Shown: in pieces, positions 36,737 through 43,476 of the stretch
Layout: every line of letters starts with the position of its first letter
How positions within the stretch are numbered: position 1 is the first letter of the stretch
IMG/VR virus record: IMGVR_UViG_3300045742_000032
Span: 1-43,898 of that record
DNA length: 43,898 nt
Origin: a virus
Reading direction: 5' to 3' (one strand)
Translations under genes and position numbers: made by a program
Notes under the pieces: generated by a model
What the model saw: only the letters and a program-made list of their open reading frames with translations
What the model was told of the DNA's origin: nothing
Database searches by the model: none

Positions 36737-37022
36737 CCTTGTCTCCGTAATCTCTCGGGTTCACTTCCTCAGCCATGCCCAGGCGACCCTCAATGCGCGC
36801 CATCTGGCCTGGCCCTTTCTCCTCCATGTTGCCGTGGCAGTACGCATCGAACGGCCATTCGCCGCTCACGCTCGCCGACTTGTGGCATATCACATTCGTG
36901 TCGGCGAGCACTGTCTGCTCGGTCATCTCATCGACTCGGCCTGGACGCAGGTGCATCCGTTCGCCGTCGTTGTAGTAAATGCAGGTGCTGCATCGGGTGG
37001 TCAGCCACTTGGGTGCGCTCAT
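36720..37022 (-). CDS. Cys-rich actinophage hypothetical
   Basis: 100 residues from ATG 37022. TTRCSTCIYYNDGERMHLRP then GRVDEMTEQTVLADTNVICH and AYCHGNM: the CxxCI...MHL..G...ICHK pattern is common in actinophage proteins and suggests a metal site. Acidic C-terminus. Function unknown. Confidence 0.77.
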   Translation of the reverse strand: MSAPKWLTTRCSTCIYYNDGERMHLRPGRVDEMTEQTVLADTNVICHKSASVSGEWPFDAYCHGNMEEKGPGQMARIEGRLGMAEEVNPRDYGDKDDDSG

Positions 37023-37417
37023 GCGCCCAGCATCTTCACTGCCGCCACGGCCTGCTGGTAGGACTCGGCGACCAGGTGGCTGCCGTCATGGTTCACTGCC
37101 AGGCTGCCGTCGGGCTGCTGAATGAAGCAGCGCTGGGGTTCGTCGTCGTCGGCGGTGGTCAGCGCCCACACTCGCCAGCCGCCACCTGCGCTGCGAATGA
37201 ACCCAGGGGTGCCTGGCACCGTGTAATCCTTGTCGGTCATCTCGCCGCTGAACGGGGCACGGTCTGACGGCTTGGGGGTGTACTTCATGTGCGGTCCTGC
37301 TGCGCGGTCACGCTCAGCCTTGTGGTGGTCGCACAGTGGCCTGGGCACCAGGTCGCCGTCCTTGCGGCCTTCCTCCCAGGTGGACGGGTCGGTGCATCCG
37401 TAGACAACGCACAGCAT
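37019..37417 (-). CDS. Cys/His-containing hypothetical
   Basis: 132 residues from ATG 37417, overlapping the TAA of 37417-37605 (TAATG). CVVYGCTDPSTWEEGRKDGD then RPLCDHHKAERDRA gives C..C and CxHH, a likely HNH-like or zinc segment at the N-terminus. Beta-rich C-terminus (WRVWALTTADDDEPQRCFIQ). Not recognised. Confidence 0.74.
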   Translation of the reverse strand: MLCVVYGCTDPSTWEEGRKDGDLVPRPLCDHHKAERDRAAGPHMKYTPKPSDRAPFSGEMTDKDYTVPGTPGFIRSAGGGWRVWALTTADDDEPQRCFIQQPDGSLAVNHDGSHLVAESYQQAVAAVKMLGA

Positions 37418-37605
37418 TAGTGGCCTGCCTTTCTGCACTGGTGTGCAATCTCGGCTGCGTCCTGCACGAACGGGTTGACCCCTTCAAGGGCTTGCCGTTC
37501 GACCCAGGTGCCTCGCAGTGCGAGCACTCGGGTGCCTTCGGTGACTGCGCCGTGGCCTTGGGCCAGCGCCTCGGTGAACTCTCGCACCTTCCGGTAGTCG
37601 CTCAT
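37417..37605 (-). CDS. 62-residue hypothetical protein
   Basis: ATG 37605 with GAAAGGACCAAC before it. SDYRKVREFTEALAQGHGAV, then TRVLALRGTWVERQALEGVN. Helical; one Cys. Second gene of the short operon started by 37621-37869. Confidence 0.73.
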   Translation of the reverse strand: MSDYRKVREFTEALAQGHGAVTEGTRVLALRGTWVERQALEGVNPFVQDAAEIAHQCRKAGH

Positions 37606-37620
37606 GTTGGTCCTTTCGGG

Positions 37621-37869
37621 TTAGGCCAGGGGAAGGCTGAACGTGTGCTCAGCGAACCCGTCGGCGTTGGGGGCAATGTGTTCGGTGACTATGGCCTTGG
37701 TGGCCCACACGCTGGGGGTGTGGCCATCTCGGGTGAGCAGCATGCCGTCAGCGTTCATAACGCCCCACGCTGGGGTGGTGGCCTCAAAGCCTGCGACCTG
37801 ACCGGTGGGGGTGGTCCAGCGGTTGCCGGTGCCTGCTGCCAGGTTGACGGGTGTGTTGTTGTTGGTCAT
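37621..37869 (-). CDS. 82-residue hypothetical protein, leaderless mRNA
   Basis: ATG 37869 is seven bases after the last base of TATACT (promoter 37876-37903) and has no Shine-Dalgarno, so transcription should start at the ATG itself. NNNTPVNLAAGTGNRWTTPT then VMNADGMLLTRDGHTPSVWA and the C-terminal TFSLPLA. Beta-rich; family not recognised. Leaderless translation is common in actinobacteria. Confidence 0.78.
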   Translation of the reverse strand: MTNNNTPVNLAAGTGNRWTTPTGQVAGFEATTPAWGVMNADGMLLTRDGHTPSVWATKAIVTEHIAPNADGFAEHTFSLPLA

Positions 37870-37875
37870 GGTGTA

Positions 37876-37903
37876 AGTATACAGAACGCTGAACGCCTGT
37901 CAA
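37876..37903 (-). promoter_or_regulatory. sigma70-type promoter, leaderless
   Basis: TTGACA, 16 bp, TATACT. The ATG of 37621-37869 begins seven bases downstream of the -10. Confidence 0.85.
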
Positions 37904-37909
37904 GTGCAG

Positions 37910-38065
37910 TCACAGTCTCTCTCTCTTGCATGTGCCGCATGTCGCAGTCAGGCCGTCCTTGCTCCGCAGCGTGCTCAGGTGTCGGCAATGAACCACACCA
38001 CAGAATCGGCATTCATACCCGTCGTGGCGGTCCTTGCGTAGACGGCAGCCCTGGCACCGCTTCAC
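37910..38065 (-). CDS. 51-residue multi-Cys zinc protein
   Basis: GTG 38065 is chosen for the AGGGGCGG just upstream. KRCQGCRLRKDRHDGYECRF, then CGVVHCRHLSTLRSKDGLTA and TCGTCKRERL: CxxC, CxxC, CxH and CxxC give two zinc sites. Very basic. Stand-alone zinc finger, likely nucleic-acid binding. The stop lies close to the 37876 promoter. Confidence 0.75.
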   Translation of the reverse strand: MKRCQGCRLRKDRHDGYECRFCGVVHCRHLSTLRSKDGLTATCGTCKRERL

Positions 38066-38072
38066 GCCGCCC

Positions 38073-38615
38073 CTACTCACTAGCAAGGCCCATGAACACC
38101 CAGGCTTTGTGGCCTCGGGGAATCTTGCCGCCACGCTTGGCAATGGCAGCCTTGTAGTCGGCCAGCGCCTTGCCGGTCAACTGGAACCCCACCGCTGCGT
38201 CCCACTTGCTGTGGTACAGGTCCACCATCTTGTCGGTGACGAATGCGCCCACGACTCCAGCGCGCTTGCGCGGGTCGGTGCGTCGGGTGGTGTAGGTCGG
38301 CTCCGAGTACCAGCCGCACGCCTCGGGGTTACGCCCGTTGTGCTCGGTGGTCGGCACTTCGCAGTTCTTGCACTTGCCGGTCGGCTCGGTCCAGGTGCCT
38401 TCGTTGCGCCACTGGTCCACGTTGTGAATCAGTGCCTGCACGGTCTTGGCTGTGGCTCGGCCTGGTGCCTCACCGAAGTTCAGCGCACCTGGCTTTTCGG
38501 CAATGGTGCCGCTGTATCCGTGGCCGTGCTCCCAGGCAGCCTGCTCGGCTGCTGTGCGGAACGCGTCGGCCATCGTCTTGCCACTCTGAATGTTGGTGAA
38601 ATCTGCTGCGCCCAT
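38073..38615 (-). CDS. conserved actinophage hypothetical
   Basis: 180 residues from ATG 38615 with GTAAGGACCAACCAAGGAGG before it. GAADFTNIQSGKTMADAFRT and EHGHGYSGTIAEKPGALNFG recall a conserved actinophage family. A Cys pair (GKCKNCEVPTTEHNG) sits in the middle and a helical C-terminus follows. It has its own promoter with a palindromic operator. Confidence 0.78.
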   Translation of the reverse strand: MGAADFTNIQSGKTMADAFRTAAEQAAWEHGHGYSGTIAEKPGALNFGEAPGRATAKTVQALIHNVDQWRNEGTWTEPTGKCKNCEVPTTEHNGRNPEACGWYSEPTYTTRRTDPRKRAGVVGAFVTDKMVDLYHSKWDAAVGFQLTGKALADYKAAIAKRGGKIPRGHKAWVFMGLASE

Positions 38616-38645
38616 CTTGGGCCTCCTTGGTTGGTCCTTACGATT

Positions 38646-38681
38646 CCCTGCATTGTATGCAGGGTGTTAGTTATCTGTCAA
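38646..38681 (-). promoter_or_regulatory. sigma70-type promoter with operator palindrome
   Basis: TTGACA, 18 bp, TACAAT (38652-38681). CCCTGCAT-ACA-ATGCAGGG (38646-38664) is a perfect 8-bp-arm palindrome centred on the -10 box, so a repressor bound there would block the polymerase. Confidence 0.82.
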
Positions 38682-39031
38682 CCGGTCACCAGGCTGAGCC
38701 TGTCAATCGCCACAACCTCGGTCGACCTCGGGCCGTAGTGGTTCTTCGGGGTGCTGCGGAATCCCTCAAAGGTCAGGCACCGCGTGCCCACGCTGAGCAC
38801 GTTCTCAATGCAGAACGCACGCACACCTGGCCAGGCCACTGTGGTGTCACGGAAGGTCGCACGCATGTGCCGGTTCCAGTAGCCCTTGGTCTGCTCGGTC
38901 ACCAGTTTGTTCGGGCCGGTCTTGCCGCCACGGAACCAGCGACCGTCGGTGCTGCCACAGGAGCACGCTGCCTGGTACATGGTGGTGCCGTCAGGCTGGG
39001 GTGCTGTGTTGTGGGTCAGTGTGTGTGTCAT
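38678..39031 (-). CDS. hypothetical protein with CSC motif
   Basis: 117 residues from ATG 39031 (GAAAGGACCAACCCC just upstream); the longer frame upstream overlaps 39090-39425 and is rejected. THTLTHNTAPQPDGTTMYQA, then CSCGSTDGRWFRGG, a basic middle and ENVLSVGTRCLTFEGF. The end overlaps the -35 of the 38652 promoter. Not recognised. Confidence 0.76.
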   Translation of the reverse strand: MTHTLTHNTAPQPDGTTMYQAACSCGSTDGRWFRGGKTGPNKLVTEQTKGYWNRHMRATFRDTTVAWPGVRAFCIENVLSVGTRCLTFEGFRSTPKNHYGPRSTEVVAIDRLSLVTG

Positions 39032-39060
39032 GGGGTTGGTCCTTTCGGGGGTGCCGATGT

Positions 39061-39083
39061 GGGTGCCCCGTGTTGGGGCACCC
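39061..39083 (-). terminator. perfect 9-bp hairpin
   Basis: GGGTGCCCC-AACAC-GGGGCACCC, six bases after the stop of 39090-39425. Strong stem, no U-run. Confidence 0.65.
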
Positions 39084-39089
39084 AGGTGG

Positions 39090-39425
39090 CTAGGCAGGAA
39101 TCTGGCCGTCGAAGAACTTGTCGCGCTCCAGGGGAAGGTTGAACGGTCCCACCTTCGCCTCGCCCAACTCCACCAGGCTGAAGTAGCCCCACTCGTCGAA
39201 ACCCAGGCCGGTGACGTAACCGAACGCAATGCCGGTGTGAGCGTCCATCTCAACCATGTACCAGGTGCCTGCACCGTAGGGGTTGAAGAACTTTGCCGTG
39301 GCCACCTTGTCGGCCTTGCCATCGGTGGCGTAGGTCGCTGGGGTGTTCTTGGCAATCTCGGCTGTGACCATCTTGTGCTTACGCACTCGGTCGTTTGCCT
39401 TCATGGTGTCGGTGTAGAAATCCAT
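39090..39425 (-). CDS. DUF2958-family protein
   Basis: 111 residues from ATG 39425 with AAGGACCAAGACGAAAGGACC upstream. TGIAFGYVTGLGFDEWGYFS then LVELGEAKVGPFNLPLERDK is the DUF2958 core (xxD-EFGYFSL.EL....G.P.ERD.F). These occur on plasmids and phages; role unknown. Promoter at 39462-39489, hairpin end at 39061-39083. Confidence 0.8.
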   Translation of the reverse strand: MDFYTDTMKANDRVRKHKMVTAEIAKNTPATYATDGKADKVATAKFFNPYGAGTWYMVEMDAHTGIAFGYVTGLGFDEWGYFSLVELGEAKVGPFNLPLERDKFFDGQIPA

Positions 39426-39461
39426 GTCTTTGGTCCTTTCGTCTTGGTCCTTACAGGATCA

Positions 39462-39489
39462 AGTATAGCGTGCCGTCTGTGGGTGTCAA
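39462..39489 (-). promoter_or_regulatory. sigma70-type promoter
   Basis: TTGACA, 16 bp, TATACT. The leader to DUF2958 carries CCTGTAAGGACC then CGAAAGGACC. Confidence 0.85.
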
Positions 39490-39593
39490 GCGAAACCTAT
39501 ACGCTTGTGCGCTTGTGAAATCTCGCTCAGCGTCACCCCACCAGCGGCTCAGCCTCTTTGCGGTCCCTGGCGTGGTTCGGACTCCACCATGAC

Positions 39594-39640
39594 AACCTTT
39601 GCTTACAGCATCCGTAAGCAAAGGTTAGTGCGGACTAACC
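39594..39640 (-). repeat. overlapping inverted repeats (possible attenuator)
   Basis: AACCTTTGCTTAC / GTAAGCAAAGGTT (13-bp arms, 39594-39626) overlaps GGTTAGT / ACTAACC (39623-39640) by the shared GGTT/AACC, so the two folds exclude each other on the transcript. No gene follows directly. It lies downstream of a possible 19-codon frame. Confidence 0.6.
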
Positions 39641-39647
39641 GCCTACC

Positions 39648-39707
39648 TCACCAGGTCGGCGCTCCTCGGGAACCCAGCCAGTGCCTCATCTTGGCGCTTT
39701 CCATCAT
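39648..39707 (-). CDS. 19-residue possible leader peptide
   Basis: ATG 39707 overlaps the TGA of 39704-39970 (ATGA), with GGAGGGG upstream. MMESAKMRHWLGSRGAPTW stops just before the two alternative hairpins, as leader peptides do in attenuators. Too short to be sure. Confidence 0.3.
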   Translation of the reverse strand: MMESAKMRHWLGSRGAPTW

Positions 39708-39970
39708 GGCCCCTCCATCCAGTGCCCACACATATCCTCGGCAATCGTGATAGCAGTGGGCACCGTCATGCCCTGCACGTCAACCATCAGGTCAGCCACG
39801 CCAGCGTCGACGCATCGCAGGAACTCCTCGTCCGGTGCCAGCGTCGTCGTCGTCGTGGTCGTGGTCGGTGGTGGGCCAGGGACCAGCGCCACACTCACAC
39901 CGTAGGCCAGGGTCGTGGCCAGGGCTGTGATAGCCACCGCGTAGCCGATTCGCCCAGCGACTTCACTCAT
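39704..39970 (-). CDS. membrane-anchored protein with Thr linker
   Basis: 88 residues from ATG 39970, overlapping the stop upstream. One membrane helix (about 7-29, IGYAVAITALATTLAYGVSV), a PPPTTTTTTTT linker, then a small domain with two Cys (FLRCVDAGVADLMVD, AEDMCGHW). Probably an outer-face protein. First of three consecutive membrane genes. Confidence 0.77.
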   Translation of the reverse strand: MSEVAGRIGYAVAITALATTLAYGVSVALVPGPPPTTTTTTTTLAPDEEFLRCVDAGVADLMVDVQGMTVPTAITIAEDMCGHWMEGP

Positions 39971-40341
39971 TCTGGCTCCTCACCCACAGCCCACACTTCG
40001 CCCTTGAACCATTCAGTTGGCATGTCGTCCTCAACTATCAGGTCGGGCTTGGGACCGCGCACCAGGGGAAGGCTCAGGAAGGTCACGCAGTCTGGCATTC
40101 GCTCGGGGTGCTGGTGGGAATGCAACTGCCTGGCCAGCCGGTCAATCTTGGCTGCCGCCTCACCTATCACCAGGTCCAGGCCGCGCATTGCCTCAGCGAA
40201 CTTGCCGGTGTGCCAGGTCCGGTGCCTCGCCGCACGGATAAGCCGCCCCTGCTCCCTGCCCTCGCGGTAGGTCGGGCCGAACTCGGCCACCGCAGCGAAC
40301 AGCACCAGCAGGAACAGCGGAATGGCCAGCCAGTTAGGCAT
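39967..40341 (-). CDS. membrane protein with helical cytoplasmic part
   Basis: 124 residues from ATG 40341. Membrane helix at 3-20 (NWLAIPLFLLVLFAAVAEFG), then a charged helical region and an acidic end (DDMPTEWFKGEVWAVGEEPE). Coupled to its neighbours (ATGA). Possibly a spanin-like or holin-associated protein; no proof. Confidence 0.75.
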   Translation of the reverse strand: MPNWLAIPLFLLVLFAAVAEFGPTYREGREQGRLIRAARHRTWHTGKFAEAMRGLDLVIGEAAAKIDRLARQLHSHQHPERMPDCVTFLSLPLVRGPKPDLIVEDDMPTEWFKGEVWAVGEEPE

Positions 40342-40594
40342 CGGTGTCCAGCGCCCCTTTCACCGCCACTGCCACCGCATATCCAAGTGCCATGAGCAGC
40401 ACCGTCACGCCGATAGCCCAGCCGAGAGGCAGGAAGGTAGCCAGGAGTCCCACAAAGACGGCCAACACCACGGCACCCACACCCAGCACCAGGCACCCAA
40501 TGAGCAGCGCATACGCGACTTCTATGCCGGTGACAGTCCTGTGCTGCACCATCCACCGCGTGTAGGTCACCAGCCAGTTAGCCAGTCGGGTCAC
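40334..40594 (-). CDS. two-segment membrane protein
   Basis: 86 residues from GTG 40594, chosen for GGTGGGGG just upstream and its overlap with the previous TGA. Two membrane helices at about 31-50 and 55-78 (LLIGCLVLGVGAVVLAVFVG, PLGWAIGVTVLLMALGYAVA). A holin-like or envelope protein cannot be separated by sequence alone. Confidence 0.75.
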   Translation of the reverse strand: MTRLANWLVTYTRWMVQHRTVTGIEVAYALLIGCLVLGVGAVVLAVFVGLLATFLPLGWAIGVTVLLMALGYAVAVAVKGALDTDA

Positions 40595-40755
40595 TTGTCC
40601 CCCACCTTCCTCGCGCACTTCAAGCAATGCAGGTTCGTGTTCCCGTAGTCGTCGGCAATCAGGGGCTTGGTCGGGTCAGGGTCCTTGCCGCAGGGCAGTT
40701 TGCCGTCCACCAGCGCGTGGTTCATGTAGCCAGTCGTCGCTCGGGTCAGGTTCAC
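40591..40755 (-). CDS. 54-residue zinc mini-protein
   Basis: GTG 40755 overlaps the stop of a nine-codon frame (MMTTLLVAL) that follows the lipoprotein gene. NLTRATTGYMNHALVDGKLP, then CGKDPDPTKPLIADDYGNTN and LHCLKCARKVGDK: Cys...HCxxC, a small zinc site. ATG 40725 is the alternative start. Confidence 0.65.
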   Translation of the reverse strand: MNLTRATTGYMNHALVDGKLPCGKDPDPTKPLIADDYGNTNLHCLKCARKVGDK

Positions 40756-40777
40756 AATGCCACCAGCAGAGTCGTCA

Positions 40778-40987
40778 TCATTGCTCGCTCCTCAGGTAGT
40801 CGCCAGGTCGGAAGGTGTGGCTGTCAGCGTCCTTGCAGTGCATTCGGGCAAGGCTCGCCGCCTCGGGCTGCTCCCAGCCTTCCAGCACCAGTCGGCCCTC
40901 CACCCTGGTCTGGCAATCCCATGAGGCTTCACCGCAGCCGGTCACAGTGACAACCAGCAGGCCAGCGAGCAGCAGCCGCCTCAGCAT
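40778..40987 (-). CDS. small lipoprotein
   Basis: 69 residues from ATG 40987. LRRLLLAGLLVVTVTGCGE is a signal peptide with lipobox VTGC (Cys18), so a membrane-anchored outer-face protein. The mature part has two more Cys (WDCQTR, RMHCKD). Overlaps 40981-41403. May act in superinfection exclusion or lysis; inference only. Confidence 0.82.
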   Translation of the reverse strand: MLRRLLLAGLLVVTVTGCGEASWDCQTRVEGRLVLEGWEQPEAASLARMHCKDADSHTFRPGDYLRSEQ

Positions 40988-41403
40988 GACTCGGCCTCAA
41001 TGGCAGTGAGCATGGCCTGCTCCACGTCGCGGAACTTGCGTGACTTCGCATCATTCCAGTCCTCAATGGTGGACTGCCTACGGGTCACAGCCATGTCGGA
41101 GGCGCTGTGTGGCCGCGCCGCTTTGACCAGGCAGGCGAGTATTTCATCGAACACCCTGGAAGCAGGGTGCTCAGGGTTCTGTGTCACAACGGTCGCCATG
41201 AGGGAACCATCAGACCACGCGGCGAACGTAGGCAGGTCGGGGTAGTCGCCCTGAACCGCAGCCCACACTGCGCCGATAGCGCAGTAGAACTCGTCGCCGG
41301 TGTCATGGTCGCGGTAGTGGTAGCCCTCTTTCATCCAGCCGTCGCCGCCACGGAGCAGTCTCAGTGCTCGCTTCAGGTATTTGCGTCGGGTTGCTTTGGT
41401 CAT
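40981..41403 (-). CDS. DUF6197-like protein
   Basis: 140 residues from ATG 41403 (GGAGGGCA before it). KRALRLLRGGDGWMKEGYHY then EFYCAIGAVWAAVQG and IEDWNDAKSRKFRDVEQAML match the DUF6197 pattern CAIGAl...ND. Found in phages and actinobacteria; function unknown. Own promoter at 41430-41459. Confidence 0.78.
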   Translation of the reverse strand: MTKATRRKYLKRALRLLRGGDGWMKEGYHYRDHDTGDEFYCAIGAVWAAVQGDYPDLPTFAAWSDGSLMATVVTQNPEHPASRVFDEILACLVKAARPHSASDMAVTRRQSTIEDWNDAKSRKFRDVEQAMLTAIEAESC

Positions 41404-41429
41404 TGCCCTCCATCCGTGTCGGCAGGGTC

Positions 41430-41459
41430 AGCGTACTTGACGGCGTGCCCTGGTGTCAA
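41430..41459 (-). promoter_or_regulatory. sigma70-type promoter
   Basis: TTGACA, 18 bp, TACGCT, followed by a short leader with GGATGGAGGG before 40981-41403. Confidence 0.62.
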
Positions 41460-41472
41460 TGAGATCGTGGAA

Positions 41473-41491
41473 GCGCCCCACACGGGGGCGC
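41473..41491 (-). terminator. GC-rich hairpin
   Basis: GCGCCCC / GGGGCGC with a 4-to-5-base loop and CTTCC after it, ten bases beyond the stop of 41501-41989. Confidence 0.62.
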
Positions 41492-41500
41492 GCTCCACTG

Positions 41501-41989
41501 CTAGTAGCCCAGCGCCTCAGCGGCAGCCAGGAAGGTGTCGAACCATTCGGGGCAGCCCACCGCGAATGAGGCGAACACCATGTACAGGGCCGTGACGGCC
41601 ACCTCGGGGTCGGCAATCTCGGTAATGGCTGTCAGGGTCGGGTGGAGCCAGACCACCATCAGTTCCAGGGCTGTCTCGGGGTTGTCGGTTGGGCCTTGGC
41701 CTGCTGCCACCGCCTGTCCGAATGTCGGGCAGGTGTTGTCGACGAATGCGTCGACCACGGCAGGGGTGAGGTTGGGTGGTGCCTCATGGCCGTTGTCGGT
41801 CAGCCGGTTGACCACGTATTCGTAGGCCGTCTGTGTCTGCTCCACCGCTGTGGTGGTTGCGGCCACCACGGTCGTTGTGGTGGTGGTGGTGACGGTCTGT
41901 GCTGTGGTGGTCTGTGCCGGTGCCACCTCCACGGTGGTGCAGGCTGCTGCCATCAGGGCCAGGGCAATCAGTAGCGCGGTTCGGCGCAT
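41501..41989 (-). CDS. lipoprotein with Thr-rich linker
   Basis: 162 residues from ATG 41989 with AAGGAG six bases upstream. RRTALLIALALMAAACTTVE gives a lipobox (Ala-Ala-Ala-Cys17). A Thr/Val linker (TVTTTTTTTVVAATTT) leads to a helical domain with two Cys (VDNTCPTFGQ, FAVGCPEW). Likely anchored outside the cell. The linker type matches 39704-39970, so the two may be made by related building blocks. Confidence 0.82.
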   Translation of the reverse strand: MRRTALLIALALMAAACTTVEVAPAQTTTAQTVTTTTTTTVVAATTTAVEQTQTAYEYVVNRLTDNGHEAPPNLTPAVVDAFVDNTCPTFGQAVAAGQGPTDNPETALELMVVWLHPTLTAITEIADPEVAVTALYMVFASFAVGCPEWFDTFLAAAEALGY

Positions 41990-42020
41990 CGGTGTCTCCT
42001 TCGGTTTCCTTACAGGTTGC

Positions 42021-42050
42021 ATCATAGCCACCCTGGGTGACACAAAGCAA
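42021..42050 (-). promoter_or_regulatory. weak promoter candidate for lipoprotein gene
   Basis: TTGCTT, 18 bp, TATGAT upstream of 41501-41989; leader with CTGTAAGGAAACC then GAAGGAG. The -35 is poor. Confidence 0.45.
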
Positions 42051-42078
42051 AGCGCCCCAGCCGGTTGGCTAGGGCGCT
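42051..42078 (-). terminator. intrinsic-type terminator
   Basis: AGCGCCC-T-AGCC-AACC-GGCT-G-GGGCGCT followed by TTTGCTTTG, 20 bases after the TAG of 42099-42404. Confidence 0.75.
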
Positions 42079-42098
42079 GTGCGTTGGGTTGGGTTGGG

Positions 42099-42404
42099 CT
42101 ACTTGGCAGCCTTGGCCTCAGCCTTACGCTCGGCCTTGCGGGCCTTCTTGTATGCCTTGTGCTGAGCCTTCAGCATCTTGGGGCAGTAACGGTCATCGTG
42201 AATGTTCATGTCGACGTTCGTCGAATTCAACTGGAAGGTGCAGCAAACGCCTGCCGGTCCCATTGCAATCGCATATCCGAACACGAAGCAGACTGCCACG
42301 AACAGGCCGAACAGCAACATGGTGCCGAGCACGTCCTGCGTCTCAATGCGAATGTCAAGTCCGACCATCTGGCCGATCGCTTCGCTGGTGAGGTTCTTCA
42401 TCAT
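42099..42404 (-). CDS. Lys/Ala-tailed membrane protein, copy 1
   Basis: 101 residues from ATG 42404 (ATGATG). KNLTSEAIGQMVGLDIRIET then a membrane helix (about 25-50, TMLLFGLFVAVCFVFGYAIA), GVCC, and a cationic tail (KKARKAERKAEAKAAK). A paralogue of 43477-43746: same N-terminus, Cys pair, and Lys/Ala tail. Monocistronic, with promoter 42449 and terminator 42051. The role may be membrane perturbation or nucleic-acid contact; unknown. Confidence 0.82.
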   Translation of the reverse strand: MMKNLTSEAIGQMVGLDIRIETQDVLGTMLLFGLFVAVCFVFGYAIAMGPAGVCCTFQLNSTNVDMNIHDDRYCPKMLKAQHKAYKKARKAERKAEAKAAK

Positions 42405-42448
42405 TGTCTTGGTCCTTTGGTCGATTTCTCTTTGTCCTTACAGGACAT

Positions 42449-42476
42449 ATTGTAGCAGCCTGGCCAGCCGTGTCAA
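42449..42476 (-). promoter_or_regulatory. sigma70-type promoter
   Basis: TTGACA, 16 bp, TACAAT, spacer with GGCTGGCCAGGCTGC like the 43785 promoter. An upstream GAAGAAATGTCTAG is shared with the 18007 promoter. Confidence 0.85.
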
Positions 42477-42518
42477 GTCAAAACTAGACATTTCTTCCCG
42501 ACATTTCACAAACGCACA

Positions 42519-42548
42519 AGCGCCCCAGGGCCGTAGCCCCAGGGCGCT
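42519..42548 (-). terminator. intrinsic-type terminator
   Basis: AGCGCC-CTG-GGGC-TACG-GCCC-TGG-GGCGCT, then TTGTGCGTTTG, after 42571-43119. Confidence 0.65.
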
Positions 42549-42570
42549 CGGGTCGCCAGCGCCCCTTCGC

Positions 42571-43119
42571 CTACTGCGCCCCCTTCATGTGGCTCCTGAG
42601 CGTTCGGGTCGACTGAACGTACCGACCCCAGCCGCCACACTCGCGGCACTGCATTTCGTAGCCTCGGCTGCCAGCGGCACGGTACTTGCCGTAGAAATTG
42701 GCCTGCTCGGGGCACATGCCATCGTCAGTCGTCGTCACCGCTTCGGTGGTGCCGACCTCAGCCTGCTGGTCGCCACGCTGCACGGTCACAGCCTGGTCCT
42801 TGCTCACTGCCTTGTTGGTGACGTTCACTGCCTTGCGCCAGTCGCTCCCATGGTCGTGGCCTCCGTAGGTGCAGACCGAAACGTGCTTGCGGCCTTCGGC
42901 CACTCCACCCTGCGTCACGTATGCGACGGTGACCTTGGTGGGTGTGACCTTGGTGACCATGCCACGCCGGTAGGTGCCTCGGCTGTATGCGTAGGCAATG
43001 TCGCCGACCTGGAAGTCGTCAATGGTGCTGGTGGGCACGGTGCCCTTGGGAAGTGCGTCAATGAGTCGGGCGAGGGTGTCGACCGTCTCGGTAAGTTGTT
43101 CGGTGCTTGTGAAGTTCAT
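42571..43119 (-). CDS. hypothetical protein with barrel and zinc parts
   Basis: 182 residues from ATG 43119 with GGAAAGGACCACC upstream. FQVGDIAYAYSRGTYRRGMV then TKVTPTKVTVAYVTQGGVAE is a small barrel of the 'VGD' type. The C-terminal part has MCPEQANFYGKYRAAGSRGY and QCRECGGWGRYVQS, a CxxC...CxxC zinc site. Possible nucleic-acid binder. Its message comes from the 43374 promoter through 43132-43341. Confidence 0.78.
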   Translation of the reverse strand: MNFTSTEQLTETVDTLARLIDALPKGTVPTSTIDDFQVGDIAYAYSRGTYRRGMVTKVTPTKVTVAYVTQGGVAEGRKHVSVCTYGGHDHGSDWRKAVNVTNKAVSKDQAVTVQRGDQQAEVGTTEAVTTTDDGMCPEQANFYGKYRAAGSRGYEMQCRECGGWGRYVQSTRTLRSHMKGAQ

Positions 43120-43131
43120 GGTGGTCCTTTC

Positions 43132-43341
43132 CTACGCCTGCTGCGCCCAGGCAACTGCTGCGGTCTTGGTCTTGTGAATGGTGGTGGTGCCGTCGGTCAG
43201 AATGGCTGCCCAGGTGGTCCAGCCTGCTGCGTACTGCACTCGGGCAACCACTTTGTCGTCCTGCATGACCAGGTAGACACCCATGGTGTTGGTGGTTTCG
43301 TCTGACTGGCGAACATAGTGCTTGCGGGTGGTGAAGTTCAT
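43132..43341 (-). CDS. 69-residue hypothetical protein
   Basis: ATG 43341 with AAGGACCAAACGAAAGGACC upstream, the clearest example of the tandem leader. NFTTRKHYVRQSDETTNTMG then VYLVMQDDKVVARVQYAAGW and a Thr/Ala end. Starts like the next gene (MNFT). First gene of a two-gene message. Confidence 0.78.
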   Translation of the reverse strand: MNFTTRKHYVRQSDETTNTMGVYLVMQDDKVVARVQYAAGWTTWAAILTDGTTTIHKTKTAAVAWAQQA

Positions 43342-43373
43342 GGTGGTCCTTTCGTTTGGTCCTTACAGTAGGA

Positions 43374-43402
43374 AGTATAGCCACCTGGCCAGGGGGATGC
43401 AA
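43374..43402 (-). promoter_or_regulatory. sigma70-type promoter
   Basis: TTGCAT, 17 bp, TATACT; spacer contains CTGGCCAGGTGGC, as at 43785. Confidence 0.8.
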
Positions 43403-43428
43403 GTCCATTCTTCAGTCCACACAGCAGA

Positions 43429-43455
43429 ACGCCCTGGCCGGTGAGCCAGGGCGCT
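43429..43455 (-). terminator. hairpin terminator
   Basis: AGCGCCCTGGC-TCACC-GGCCAGGGCGT then TCTGC, 21 bases after the stop of 43477-43746. Confidence 0.65.
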
Positions 43456-43476
43456 GTGCGTGGTATCAGGCTGGTG

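Noticed and set aside
39560-39595. T-arm-like GTGG-TTCGGACT-CCAC
   Set aside because: The loop is eight bases and no acceptor or anticodon arm pairs around it.
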